Position numbers and translations under genes: made by a program. The notes below the pieces were generated by a model. That model worked only from the letters and a program-made list of their open reading frames with translations. It was not told the origin of the DNA and did no database searches. From Anaeromyxobacter dehalogenans 2CP-1 (GTDB taxonomy: Bacteria > Myxococcota > Myxococcia > Myxococcales > Anaeromyxobacteraceae), in NCBI RefSeq assembly GCF_000022145.1, contig NC_011891.1:4074501-4138500 (forward strand): a stretch of DNA of 64,000 nucleotides. Reading direction: 5' to 3'. Each line of letters starts with the position of its first letter. Position 1 is the first letter of the stretch. Shown in pieces: positions 29,761-38,341 of this stretch.

Positions 29761-30948
29761 ATGACCGAGTTCGCCGCGTCGATGCCCGCAGCACCGGCCG
29801 ATGCCTTCCCGACCGGGTCTGCACCGCGGCCCCAGCCGCTGCCGATCCGGTTCACCGGGTCGGGCGGAGAGTACTTCCGGATCTGGATCGTCAACCTGCT
29901 CCTCACCCTCGTGACCCTCGGGGTCTGGTCCGCGTGGGCGAAGGTCCGCAAGACGCGCTACTTCTGGAGCAACACGCAGGTCGCCGGCGCGGCGTTCCAG
30001 TACCACGGGAACCCCGGCGCGATCCTGCGCGGCCGGCTGCTCGCCGGTGCCGTCTTCCTCGCGTACTCGGTGGCCGGGCGCATCTCGGTCGCCGCGGGGC
30101 TGGTGGCCGGCGTGGTGCTCGTGCTGCTCGGCCCCTGGCTCTTCCACGCGTCCATGCGCTTCAAGCTCGCGAACACGAGCTGGCGGGGGCTGCGGTTCGG
30201 GTTCGACTCCACCGCCGGGCGGGCGTACGCGGTGTTCGCGCCGGGCATGGTTCTCGGGGTGCTCTTCATCGGCGCGCTCGCAACGATCCAGCGGATCGCG
30301 CCCGGCGAGCAGGCGAACCCCTTGCCGTTCGTCGTCGCAGAGTTCGCGCTGTTCGCTTTCTGGCCCTGGCTGCATGCGCGGCTGAAGGCGTACCAGCACG
30401 GCCGCGCGCAGTACGGGAACCTCGCGTTCGAGTTCGAGCCGTCCACCCGCGCGTTCTACGGCGTCTACGGCAAGGCCTTTCTCTTCACGCTGCCCTTCCT
30501 CCTGCTGCTGGGGATCGTCATCGGCGGCATCGGCCTCGCCGCGCGTGGCGGCAACGACCCGGGGACGATGACGCGCGCGCTCGTCCCGATCATGGTCGCC
30601 ACCTACGCCGTGCTCGGCCTCTCGTACGCCGTCGTCGGCGCGATCTTCACCGCACGCCTGCAGCGGCTCGTCTGGACCCGGACGCACGCGGGCCCGGTGC
30701 GCTTCGCGACGAGCATCACGGCGCGCGGCCTCATGCGCGTCTGGATCGTCAACGGGGTCCTGACGCTCCTCACGCTCGGCGTGTACTGGCCGTGGGCCGC
30801 GGTGGCGATCGCGCGCTACCGGCTCGAGTGCATGACGCTCGAGGCCGGGGCGCCGCTCGAGACCATCGCGGCGGGGAGACTGGCAACGGAAGGCTCCGCG
30901 ACGGGCGAGGGCGCGGTCGATCTGTTCGGGTGGGACATCGGCCTGTGA
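29761..30948 (+). CDS. DUF898 (YjgN-like) membrane protein
   Basis: A 395-residue inner-membrane protein of the DUF898/YjgN family. The family pattern FRIWIVNLLLTLVTLGVWSA WAKVR occurs near residue 40 and again at the C terminus (MRVWIVNGVLTLLTLGVYWP), with the typical TRYFW/ARYRLE segments after each. About seven hydrophobic helices lie between. The function of the family is unknown. Its stop overlaps the GTG of an M48 protease gene (GTGA); this pairing of YjgN-like proteins with M48 proteases suggests a joint envelope role. Confidence 0.88.
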   Translation: MTEFAASMPAAPADAFPTGSAPRPQPLPIRFTGSGGEYFRIWIVNLLLTLVTLGVWSAWAKVRKTRYFWSNTQVAGAAFQYHGNPGAILRGRLLAGAVFLAYSVAGRISVAAGLVAGVVLVLLGPWLFHASMRFKLANTSWRGLRFGFDSTAGRAYAVFAPGMVLGVLFIGALATIQRIAPGEQANPLPFVVAEFALFAFWPWLHARLKAYQHGRAQYGNLAFEFEPSTRAFYGVYGKAFLFTLPFLLLLGIVIGGIGLAARGGNDPGTMTRALVPIMVATYAVLGLSYAVVGAIFTARLQRLVWTRTHAGPVRFATSITARGLMRVWIVNGVLTLLTLGVYWPWAAVAIARYRLECMTLEAGAPLETIAAGRLATEGSATGEGAVDLFGWDIGL

Positions 30949-32096
30949 GCGAGACCGTCCTCGAAGGCCTCCTCTTCGACGGACGAAGCGCCGCCGCGAC
31001 GCCGGTCCGGATCGCGATCGCCGGGGGCGTCCTCACGGTCACGACGCCCGAGGGCGCGCACCTCTCCGAGCAGGGCCTCTCCCTGCTCACCGTGACCGAG
31101 GCGTTCGCCACGGCGCCTCGGCAGATCCGCCTGCCCGGCGGCGCGGTGATCGAGGTGGCGGACGGCACCGCCCTCACCGCAGCGCTCGCCGCGGCGGGCC
31201 GGCGCCCTGACCTCGTGGATCGGCTCGAGGCGCGCTGGCGCGCCGCGCTCGCCGCCGTCGTCGCGTGCGTCGGGGTCATCGTCGCGGCATACGTCTACGG
31301 CCTCCCCGCTGCCGCGGGCTGGATCGCCCGGGCGCTGCCGGCGAGCGCCGAGCGGCGGCTCGGGGACGGCGTCCTCGAGCTCCTCGACGGCCACCTGCTC
31401 CGGCCCACCGCGCTCTCGGAGGAGGAGCAGCGCGCGGCGCAAGCCCGGGTCGACGAGGCGGCGCGGCTCGGCGCGCCCGCGGTGACGTACCGTCTCGTCT
31501 TCCGGTCCGCCGGGTTCGGGCCCAGCATGAACGCCTTCGCGCTCCCCGGCGGCACCGTGGTCCTGCTCGATGGCCTGGTGCGCGGCACCGCGAGCGACGA
31601 TCGCCTCGTCGCGATCGTCGGCCACGAGCTCGGGCACGTGGCCCGACGCCACTCCGTGCAGGCGCTCCTGAAGAGCGCCGGCGTCGGCGCCGCGGCGAGC
31701 CTCCTCTGGGGCGACTTCTCCGGCCAGGCCGCGGCGATCCCGGCCACGCTCGCGATGTTCGACTACTCGCGCGACGCCGAGCGCGAGGCCGACGAGGACG
31801 CGGTCCGCTTCCTGCGCGCGGCCGGCCGCTCCGCCCTGCCGATGGTGGAAGCGCTGTGCCTGCTCCAGTGCGTCGAACGCGAGGCTTCGCTGGGCGCGAT
31901 GCCGAGGCTCCTCTCCACGCACCCGAAGGTCGCAGAGCGGATCCAGCACGTGCGCGAGCTCGGCCGCGTCGATCCCTCCTACCGCTGCCCCGGGCCGCCG
32001 CCGGCGGGTTCGCCCGGCAGTCGGGATGGCGACGACGGCGAGGACGAGCCGGGGACATGCGGAACGCCGGGAGCGCCGCGGACCAGCATCGACTGA
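30945..32096 (+). CDS. M48-family membrane metalloprotease
   Basis: A 383-residue zinc protease of family M48 (HtpX/BepA/Oma1-like). The N-terminal region (1-100) is beta-rich, with one membrane helix at about 104-125 (LAAVVACVGVIVAAYVYGLP). The zinc site is VGHELGHVARRH near residue 227, and the third ligand Glu is in SRDAEREADEDAVRF. The C-terminal tail (about 345-383) is a Pro/Gly/Asp-rich disordered stretch. It is translationally coupled to the DUF898 gene. A role in quality control of envelope proteins is likely; the target is unknown. Confidence 0.9.
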   Translation: MSETVLEGLLFDGRSAAATPVRIAIAGGVLTVTTPEGAHLSEQGLSLLTVTEAFATAPRQIRLPGGAVIEVADGTALTAALAAAGRRPDLVDRLEARWRAALAAVVACVGVIVAAYVYGLPAAAGWIARALPASAERRLGDGVLELLDGHLLRPTALSEEEQRAAQARVDEAARLGAPAVTYRLVFRSAGFGPSMNAFALPGGTVVLLDGLVRGTASDDRLVAIVGHELGHVARRHSVQALLKSAGVGAAASLLWGDFSGQAAAIPATLAMFDYSRDAEREADEDAVRFLRAAGRSALPMVEALCLLQCVEREASLGAMPRLLSTHPKVAERIQHVRELGRVDPSYRCPGPPPAGSPGSRDGDDGEDEPGTCGTPGAPRTSID

Positions 32097-32115
32097 GCGC
32101 CGCGCGCGCGCGCGC

Positions 32116-32427
32116 TCACACTCCGCGAAGACGGACCACCTTGCCGTGTACGCGCGCGACGACTTCGAGCTCGCCTCCGAGCCCCTCCACGTACCTCCGC
32201 AGCGTCGAGAGGAGATGATCCTCCCTCCGTTCCGCGCGCGACAGCTCCGACTGCTTCATCTTGACGGCGCGGGCGACCTGCTCCTGGGTCTTGCCGGCAG
32301 CCTGCCGGAGCTCGCGCAGATTCATCTCGAGGATCTCGCGCTCGGCGACCCGCTCCGCCTCGGCGATCTCCTCGCGCGTGAAGAGCTTCTTCTCGATCTG
32401 CTTCCAGCTCTTCGTCTTGGCCTTCAT
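32116..32427 (-). CDS. XRE-family antitoxin-like regulator
   Basis: A 103-residue helix-turn-helix protein. A basic N-terminal helical segment (1-35, REEIAEAERVAEREI) precedes the XRE domain (about 38-92, LRELRQAAGKTQEQVARAVK and SELSRAERREDHLLSTLRRY). Sequence and layout match HigA/RelB-type XRE antitoxins that follow a Gp49/HigB toxin. Its ATG overlaps the stop codon of a remnant frame upstream (ATGA), where the toxin should be, but that frame is broken. The protein may still be made and repress its own promoter. Confidence 0.85.
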   Translation of the reverse strand: MKAKTKSWKQIEKKLFTREEIAEAERVAEREILEMNLRELRQAAGKTQEQVARAVKMKQSELSRAERREDHLLSTLRRYVEGLGGELEVVARVHGKVVRLRGV

Positions 32428-32580
32428 CTCTCGCCGTCCTTCTCCAGGTGCTCGAGGTGCGCCTCCCAGAGTTGCTCGGCCCTCGGGATGGCCCGTTCGC
32501 CCAGGACGAAGGCATGCCTTCTCTACCGATCCCCTCGGACGTCGCCCTGCGCGCTGGATCTCGGCGAGCCAGGGCAGTAG
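32424..32580 (-). pseudogene. Degraded toxin gene beside XRE antitoxin
   Basis: The minus-strand frame ending at the antitoxin start (TGA in ATGA) reads RHAFVLGERAIPRAEQLWEA then HLEHLEKDGER. This has the shape of the C-terminal end of a HigB/Gp49-like toxin (the FVLxHxFxKKxxxxPxxEIxxA pattern). An in-frame TAG lies a few codons before RHAF and no start codon or N-terminal RNase fold precedes it. The toxin appears to have been lost. Confidence 0.45.
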
Positions 32581-32610
32581 AGACGAACGCGGCTCGTCCG
32601 CCCGCGGAGC

Positions 32611-32877
32611 CTACTCCGGCTCCCCTGAACCGACCCCCTCGTAGACCTGGAAGCTGCTTGCCATCCAGTGCTCCCGGTCGCGCTCGGCGCTGACCATCTT
32701 GGCGATCGCGGCCTCCGCCACCTCGCGCGAGGGGAAGACAGCCACCAGCGAAAGCTCTTCCCCCGGCTCGAAATCGAAGGGATCCACTGCGACGACGCCG
32801 TAGGAGCCGCGAGGGATTCGGGCGCACACCGCGTCCATCGCAGCGAGCCGGCGGAGCAGCGGACTGGGTTCGTTCAA
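32611..32877 (-). CDS. Hypothetical protein
   Basis: An 88-residue protein starting at TTG with GGAGG four bases ahead, which supports translation. The composition is ordinary, with an alpha/beta pattern (GVVAVDPFDFEPGEELSLVA, then SREVAEAAIAKMVSAERDRE) that suggests a small ferredoxin-like or DUF-type fold. It has no membrane segment or signal. It stands alone between the antitoxin remnant and the broken recombinase gene. No family recognised. Confidence 0.6.
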   Translation of the reverse strand: MNEPSPLLRRLAAMDAVCARIPRGSYGVVAVDPFDFEPGEELSLVAVFPSREVAEAAIAKMVSAERDREHWMASSFQVYEGVGSGEPE

Positions 32878-32929
32878 GACGCCTCCTACGCGGTCGACAA
32901 CCGATCGGCTTTCGACCGCTGATCGAGGG

Positions 32930-33589
32930 TCAAGCGGCCGCTGAAATCACTCCCGATTCTGAGCGTGGTTCCAGCACCGGTTCTGGAACGGGCGCCGAGG
33001 CCTCCTTCAGCGCCCGGTGGAGAGTCGCCTTTCCGACGCCCAGCTCCCGCGCGATCGCCTGAAGTCCCTTCCCTTCTGCGCGGAGGGTGAGCGCCTTTGC
33101 CACGTCGACCTCGACCCGAGTGCGCCCGACTTGGCCCCTCTGCGGCGCGCAGCCGCGATCCCGGCCTTCGTTCTCTCGACCAGGACGCCCTTCTCGAACT
33201 CCGCGAACGCGCTGACGAGGTGGAGCAGAAGCCGGCCCTGGGGAGTCGTGGTGTCGAACGGTTCCGTCACGGATACGAACCCGATCCCGAGAGCCGCCAG
33301 CTCGTCCAGGTGAACGACCATCGCCTTCAGCGAACGGAAGAGCCGATCCGCCCGGTAGACGACCACGAGGTCGAACGCGCCCCGGCGGGCGCCCGCCATC
33401 AGGCGCTCCAGCTCCGGGCGGCGGTCGCGTGAACCCGACACGCCGCGGTCGACGAACGAATCGACCAGCTCCCAGCCCCGGCGCTCGATCAGGAGGGCCG
33501 TCTCGTCCGCCTGGAGTTCTGGGTTCTGGTCCGAGGTCGAGACGCGAAGATACCGGACGGCGCGCAGGGGCTTGGCGAGAAGCGGTCAC
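32930..33589 (-). pseudogene. Frameshifted serine recombinase (resolvase)
   Basis: A small serine recombinase of the resolvase/invertase type is spread over two frames. The catalytic part (from about 33567 down to about 33135) reads VRYLRVSTSDQNPELQADE with the nucleophile Ser, then DRGVSGSRDRRPELERLM, VVVYRADRLFRS and RLLLHLVSAFAEFEKGVLVE. The C-terminal helix-turn-helix (GRTRVEVDVAKAL, then LQAIARELGVGKATLHRAL) is in another frame, ending at 32930. The catalytic frame has no ATG/GTG/TTG (a CTG stands where the family start is), so at least one frameshift and probably a lost start have inactivated it, unless the base sequence is wrong. Confidence 0.8.
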
Positions 33590-33680
33590 GGCGTTCCCTC
33601 CACGCTATTTACCGCATCTTTTATTCTGATTTGTCAAAAGGAAGACGAACCGGTAACCTGGCGCTTCTGGAGGTCCCCTG
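33590..33680. promoter_or_regulatory. AT-rich divergent promoter region
   Basis: This short stretch (TATTTACCGCATCTTTTATT and onward) is conspicuously AT-rich for the window and lies between the divergent recombinase remnant and the RHH gene. It ends with CTGGAGGTCCCCTG in front of the ATG at 33681, a good ribosome site. It probably holds promoters in one or both directions. Confidence 0.5.
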
Positions 33681-33908
33681 ATGACCGAGCGTCGTCGCCC
33701 TGGCCGGCCCCGCAAGCACGGAGCGCACAAGGTGGTCACGTGCCGGCTCCCCCTCGAACTACACCGCGCCCTTGGGCACCTCGCGGTCGATCGCGGGGTG
33801 CCGCTCAACGACATCATCGTCGAGGGGCTGCGGGACTTCTGGGCGAGGAGCCCGGACCGGAAGAAGTACGCGCACCTGCTGCCGCATCTCTCCGGCCAGG
33901 CCGAGTAG
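33681..33908 (+). CDS. Small AT-hook/ribbon-helix-helix protein
   Basis: A 75-residue DNA-binding-type protein. The first 13 residues hold an AT-hook-like motif (RRRPGRPRKHG). The rest fits a ribbon-helix-helix fold: beta strand KVVTCRLPLELHRALGHLAV, then the second helix LNDIIVEGLRDFWAR. It is preceded by a strong GGAGG. Length and make-up resemble RHH regulators or antitoxins. It lies 96 bp before the nuclease gene that the IS21 element splits, same direction, so it may have controlled that gene. Confidence 0.75.
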   Translation: MTERRRPGRPRKHGAHKVVTCRLPLELHRALGHLAVDRGVPLNDIIVEGLRDFWARSPDRKKYAHLLPHLSGQAE

Positions 33909-34351
33909 ACCTCCCCACCGTTCGTGGGCCAGACGCCTCCCGCTTTCACGTCCAGCTGATAGCGTAGGGCGCGCAGCGCCATCGCGTTCGGGAGGGCCAC
34001 CAACATGAGCAACCAGACCGTTCTCGGGGTCCATCTCGTCTGCCACGCCAACGAGAACATCGTCGAGTTGCCTAACGGCAGGTTCGAGAGCCGCCGCTGG
34101 GCTCTGAGCCGCAGCTACTTGAAGCCTGGCCAGCTATACGTGGCACTTCACGAGAGCCACTCGAATTCCTCGTACCGGCAAGGCGTGCTGGAGAGTTGGG
34201 CAGACGACGAGCAGGTGCCAGGCCGTGTCGTCCTCACGGTCCGTGCGACGCAGACCCCGCTTACCTGGACCGGCCGAGGCGAGCGCGTGTCAAACGACAG
34301 GGGGAATTGACCCCCAAACGACAGAACTTCTGACCCCCTCCGCCTCGGGGT

Positions 34352-35131
34352 TCAGTTCGCCTTCTCGGCCCTGCCGAGCAGGCCCGCCTTGCGCTTCTGC
34401 TTCAGCCTGTAGCTCTCGCCCTGGATCATCAGCGTGAAGCTGTGGTGCAGGAGCCGGTCGAGGATCGCGGCGGCGAGGATCTCGTCCCCGAACACGGTGC
34501 CCCACTGCGTGACGACCTGGTTCGTCGTGATGATCATCGCGCCCTTCTCGTACCGCCTCGCGATGAGCTGGAAGAACAGGTGCGCACTGCGCTTCTCGAA
34601 CGGCAGGTACCCCAGCTCGTCCACGACGAGCAGCTTGGGCTTCGCGTAGAACGCGAGCCGCTCCGCGAGCTGGCCCTCGGTCTCGGCCTTCGAGAGCGCG
34701 CCCAGCAACGCCGTCGCGCTCGTGAAGAGCACGGTGTAGCCGGCTTCGACTGCGGCGCGCCCGAGCCCGATGGCGAGGTGCGTCTTGCCGACGCCGGGCG
34801 GGCCGAACACGAGCACGTTCTCCGCGTTCGCGACGTACCGGCTGACGGCGAGCTCGCGGACGAGCTTCTGGTCGACGCTCGGCTGGAACTTGAAGTCGAA
34901 GTCGTCGAGGGTCTTCACCGCGGGGAAGTGCGCGATCTGGATGCCCATCGCGACGCGCTTCCGCTGCTTCGCCCCGACCTCCTCGCGCAGGATCGTGTCG
35001 AGGAAGTCGAGGTACGTCGGCTCGCCCCGTGCCGCGGTCGAAAGCAACGCGTCGAGCTGCTCGCCGATGCGCCCGAGGCGGAGCCGGCCGAGGCTCTCGA
35101 GGACGCGAGCCCGCGTGATCTCGGTGCTCAC
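34352..35131 (-). CDS. istB: IS21 transposition helper ATPase
   Basis: A 259-residue AAA+ ATPase that selects target DNA and stimulates the IstA transposase. The N-terminal helical part ends near 90. Walker A is GPPGVGKTHLAIGLG (about 112-126) and Walker B is LLVVDELGYLPFEKR, with the sensor stretch IITTNQVVTQWG (Asn/Gln region). Length is normal for IstB. Its ATG overlaps the istA stop by four bases. Confidence 0.96.
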   Translation of the reverse strand: MSTEITRARVLESLGRLRLGRIGEQLDALLSTAARGEPTYLDFLDTILREEVGAKQRKRVAMGIQIAHFPAVKTLDDFDFKFQPSVDQKLVRELAVSRYVANAENVLVFGPPGVGKTHLAIGLGRAAVEAGYTVLFTSATALLGALSKAETEGQLAERLAFYAKPKLLVVDELGYLPFEKRSAHLFFQLIARRYEKGAMIITTNQVVTQWGTVFGDEILAAAILDRLLHHSFTLMIQGESYRLKQKRKAGLLGRAEKAN

Positions 35132-36405
35132 GCGGCACCGCCGATCACGGCCGCGTAGTCGTCGAGCGTCCGTCCGAGCGCGGCGAGCGGCTGCGCGATG
35201 GGAACGAGGTTCTCAGCCGCAGGCCGGCGCCAGAGGCCGTCGAGGTGGGCCGGGTCGATCACCCGCGCGTGCGGCTCGAACGAGCGCGCGTGAACCGCTA
35301 CGACGTCGCGGCCGTGGAAGATGCGAACCTCGTCGGCGGTGACGAGCGCCTCGACGCGGTCGCGCACGAGGCGGTGCGGAACGCTGTAGCGGACCGTGTC
35401 GATGTCGATGAGCGAGTCGTTCGCGACGCGCCGCTGCAGGCGACGGCCGTGCGTCGGGAGCGGCCGCGCGGGCAGCGACCTCAGTGCCTCGCGCTCGTCG
35501 CGCTCGAAGCGTTTCGCAGGGGCCTCGTGCGTCGTCCCGTGCACGCGGCCGTCCACGAGGAGCTGCCACGCGGATAGGTGGTCCTGCAGGTGCGCGAACG
35601 AGTTAAACCGCCGACCGGCGATCGCGTTTCGCTTCACGTACTTCACGCCGGACTCGGTCTTACCCTTGGTCCTGGCGCGGTATGGCTGGCAGGCGCGCGG
35701 CTGAACATCCCAATCGCGGCAGAACGCGACATACGCCGGGTGGAAGATCACGGTCTGCGCCTCTCGGTTGCGGCCGGCGACGAGGCAGCGCGTGTTGTCG
35801 CCGAGAACCTCGAGCGGCACGCCGCCGAAGTGGCGGAACGCCGACGCGATCCCGTCGAGCCACTCGCCCTGACGCTCGTGCAGGAACGCCTTCACGAAGA
35901 TCCGCCGCGAGTAGCTCAACACCGCGGCCAGGAAGTGCACCGTCACGCGCTCGTCGGCGATCCAGACCTGGCGCTCGCCGAAGTCGATCTGCATCTGCCG
36001 GCCCGGCGCGGTCTCGAACCGGACCGTCGCAACGTCGGCGGCGCGCTGCTCGCGCCGGCGGTCCGCCACGGCACGCTGCACGGTCCTCACGCTCGCCTCA
36101 ACGCCGCGCTCACCGAGCATCTGCGCGACGACCACGGCGTTGCCCTCGGCCTCGCCCTCGAATAGCGCGACCGCTTCAGCTCGCCGGACGTCGTCGAGCC
36201 GCTGCTGTGAAGGGTGCCGTTGGAGATCGGCCACCGCGCCGCGCAGGTACCGACGCACCGTGTTGCGAGCCACGCCGAGTTCGCGCGCGATCCGCTTCGC
36301 GCCCCAGCCCTTACCCGCGAGGTCACGCATCTGCCTGACCGCCTCCGCCTCGACCATCGGCACCTCCGTCGTCGGGGGTGCCACGAATCCCATCTCGCTG
36401 CCCAT
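35128..36405 (-). CDS. istA: IS21 transposase
   Basis: A 425-residue DDE transposase. Helix-turn-helix domains at the N terminus (RDLAGKGWGAKRIARELGVA then NTVRRYLRG) bind the multiple end repeats. The catalytic core has the first Asp in MQIDFGERQVWIADE, the second in EVLGDNTRCLV, and the Glu in KTESGVKYVKRNA. A C-terminal beta-barrel follows (SLIDIDTVRYSVPHRLVRDR). The gene is intact and lies just inside the right end of the element. Confidence 0.96.
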   Translation of the reverse strand: MGSEMGFVAPPTTEVPMVEAEAVRQMRDLAGKGWGAKRIARELGVARNTVRRYLRGAVADLQRHPSQQRLDDVRRAEAVALFEGEAEGNAVVVAQMLGERGVEASVRTVQRAVADRRREQRAADVATVRFETAPGRQMQIDFGERQVWIADERVTVHFLAAVLSYSRRIFVKAFLHERQGEWLDGIASAFRHFGGVPLEVLGDNTRCLVAGRNREAQTVIFHPAYVAFCRDWDVQPRACQPYRARTKGKTESGVKYVKRNAIAGRRFNSFAHLQDHLSAWQLLVDGRVHGTTHEAPAKRFERDEREALRSLPARPLPTHGRRLQRRVANDSLIDIDTVRYSVPHRLVRDRVEALVTADEVRIFHGRDVVAVHARSFEPHARVIDPAHLDGLWRRPAAENLVPIAQPLAALGRTLDDYAAVIGGAA

Positions 36406-37657
36406 CTCCGCCTCCTTGCTGAGGGCAGAGGGGGTCAGAAGTTGTGTCGCAAGGGGGTCAGTTATCCTGTCGCTCTACAGCGCGAGAAGAGCAAGGGTGT
36501 CTCGGGAGACCCGGAGGCGCTCCGGAACTGGAGTCTCGCCTGTGGCCCGACCACGTACCTCGCTCGTATCTGCTGGAACTCCAAGGGGTGGCGCTGTGCC
36601 ACGGGCGAGGCCCGCGGGCTCGAACTCCAGCCAAGCTTCGTCTCAACGAATGGCTTTGGACACGAAGAGTGGCTGTTCAACAACCTATGGGAGATCGACG
36701 GCTGGCGGTACGGATTCCTCCAGCCGGTAAACCGCGCCTGGGACAGTCATCAGGGCGAGGTCATCGACGTTGGGCTCTACACGAAAGACCCCGCCAAGCG
36801 CCGGCTCTGGGTCGGTCGCATCCGACGCGCGGAGGTCCTGACCGAACAGCAGGCGCGCACCGCTCACGCGGAGTTCGAGAGGCGAGGGCTGCTGAGGAAG
36901 ATGCGGGACGAGGTCACCGCCATCGGAGGGGACACGTCAACTTTGGAATCGGTATCCCACAGCTTCGCCCCTTTCAACATCCGATTCCTAGCGAGTGACT
37001 TGGAGATCGCGGACCCGCCCGAAGCGCTTCCCGCGGACCATCGGGTGTGGAGCCTTCACCGATACGTGTTGACCTCTGCTGGCGAGGGGGACTTCGGCCT
37101 CGGCGGCAGCGCAGGCACGCGCAACCGCAGGCCAGAGCACTTCGATCCCAGGAGTCCTACTGGCCCGACAGAGGTCGAGGCCCGGCACAACCAGCTCCAG
37201 AATCACCTGTTCGATCTCTTGGACCAGAAGTACGGGTGCGCCGTCGTCATGGAGAGGAACCGGGTCGACATCGTTGTCGAGCACCCGGATCTTCACGCTT
37301 TCATCGAGGTCAAGTCCGATCCCGAAGCCCGGCTCGCGCTGCGCCATGCCATCGGGCAGCTCCTTGAATATGCTTGGTACGAGCGCCCCGACTCCCCGCG
37401 CCCGGAGCTGATCGTCGCTGCTCCGGCGCCGCTCACACCAGCCGCGCGGGCGTACATCGATCGCATCCGCGATAAGGAGGGACTGCGGATTCGGTACTTC
37501 CAGGTCACGCTGGAGACGAGTGACCTGGCAGGACTCACGTCCTGAACTGGCGAGGGAACCTCGGATCGCCAGCGCAGGACCGCGTGATCGCCGTCGACGC
37601 ACCGTTCATGAAGGCGACAGCGCATCGACGACGGCGCCGCGAACGACGCGGGCTCGA

Positions 37658-38128
37658 TCAACCGCGATGCGGGCGAGAAGTGCCTGGACGGAACGCGCCC
37701 GAACTGGTGACGGTGAGCCCCAACCCCTCCAAGTACGCGCGAAGCGCTGCCCAGTCTCGCTCAGTCGGCTTCCACCGGTGGAGACGGTCATGGCGGGTCA
37801 GGGCCTTCCGGTAGCCGTCGATCCTCACGACCGGTGCGCGGCGATCAAGGCGCCGGTGCTCTTCAAGCGGCGCCCAGAATTCCCGGAACTTGTAGTCCTG
37901 GTCGACCATTCCATCGGCGAGCGTCCGGTACTTCGGGAACATCACTCCGTCGACCGCGACGACCTGGCGGCCCTCGGTCCATGTCTCCAGCTCGACAAGG
38001 TGCACGAAGCGACCGCTGGCAGGCCGTAGCGGCGCCTGCTGGCGCGTGAATGCGCTGACAGCGGAAACCGCGATCGGCCGGAACATCCCTTCGCGGTCGC
38101 GCACGAGGTATCGAATCGAGGGGCGCAT
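37658..38128 (-). CDS. Hypothetical protein
   Basis: A 156-residue protein without signal or membrane segment. The sequence is normal in composition with mixed alpha/beta character (RYLVRDREGMFRPIAV, HLVELETWTEGRQVVAVDGV, then KPTERDWAALRAYLEGLGLT). A weak GAGG precedes the ATG. It runs against its neighbours in the older island, between the split nuclease gene and the RT fragment. No family recognised. Confidence 0.55.
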   Translation of the reverse strand: MRPSIRYLVRDREGMFRPIAVSAVSAFTRQQAPLRPASGRFVHLVELETWTEGRQVVAVDGVMFPKYRTLADGMVDQDYKFREFWAPLEEHRRLDRRAPVVRIDGYRKALTRHDRLHRWKPTERDWAALRAYLEGLGLTVTSSGAFRPGTSRPHRG

Positions 38129-38341
38129 CGGTCCTCACATCCTACTCGCCGGCCGCCCGAAGCCGTGCGGCTGTTGACAGCGTCGAGATTGCCTCCTAGA
38201 CCGCGAGCCGTAGCGCATCGCTGGCCCGGGCCAACGGCCTGGAGTGCCTCCCCCACAACACGAAGGACGGAAGGTCCGACTCGGATCGGAGCGGCCGTGT
38301 AGTGCCGGTTCGGAGGAGCGAGATGGCAGTCGATCGAATGG

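Larger units (their letters stand above)
34288..36479 (-). mobile_element. IS21-family insertion sequence (2192 bp)
   Basis: A complete element with istA and istB overlapping by ATGA. The left end begins TGTCAAACGACAG and the right end, read inward, TGTAGAGCGACAGG. Both then carry a TGACCCCC block and the identical 16 bases AACTTCTGACCCCCTC, so the imperfect terminal repeats run about 52 bp. Both ends are flanked by GCGCG (34283-34287 and 36480-36484), a 5-bp target duplication. It interrupts a nuclease gene. Intact ends, genes and duplication point to recent transposition. Confidence 0.95.
34005..37545 (+). pseudogene. Nuclease-domain gene split by IS21 element
   Basis: Removing the IS (34288-36479) and one copy of the 5-bp target duplication joins 34005-34287 to 36485-37545 in one frame of 447 codons (exactly 1344 bases with the stop). 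The 5' part has a good start (GGAGG nine bases before the ATG). The N-terminal half contains a compact, Trp-rich region with GFGHEEWLFNNLWEIDGWRY and RLWVGRIRRAEVL, like a PUA/EVE-type ligand-reading fold. The C terminus (from about 330) has a PD-(D/E)XK nuclease pattern: NRVDIVVEH with the Asp, then AFIEVKSDPEA, followed by AIGQLLEYAWY. The product is thus a likely modification-dependent or other defence nuclease. The split makes it inactive unless truncated products work. Confidence 0.8.
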
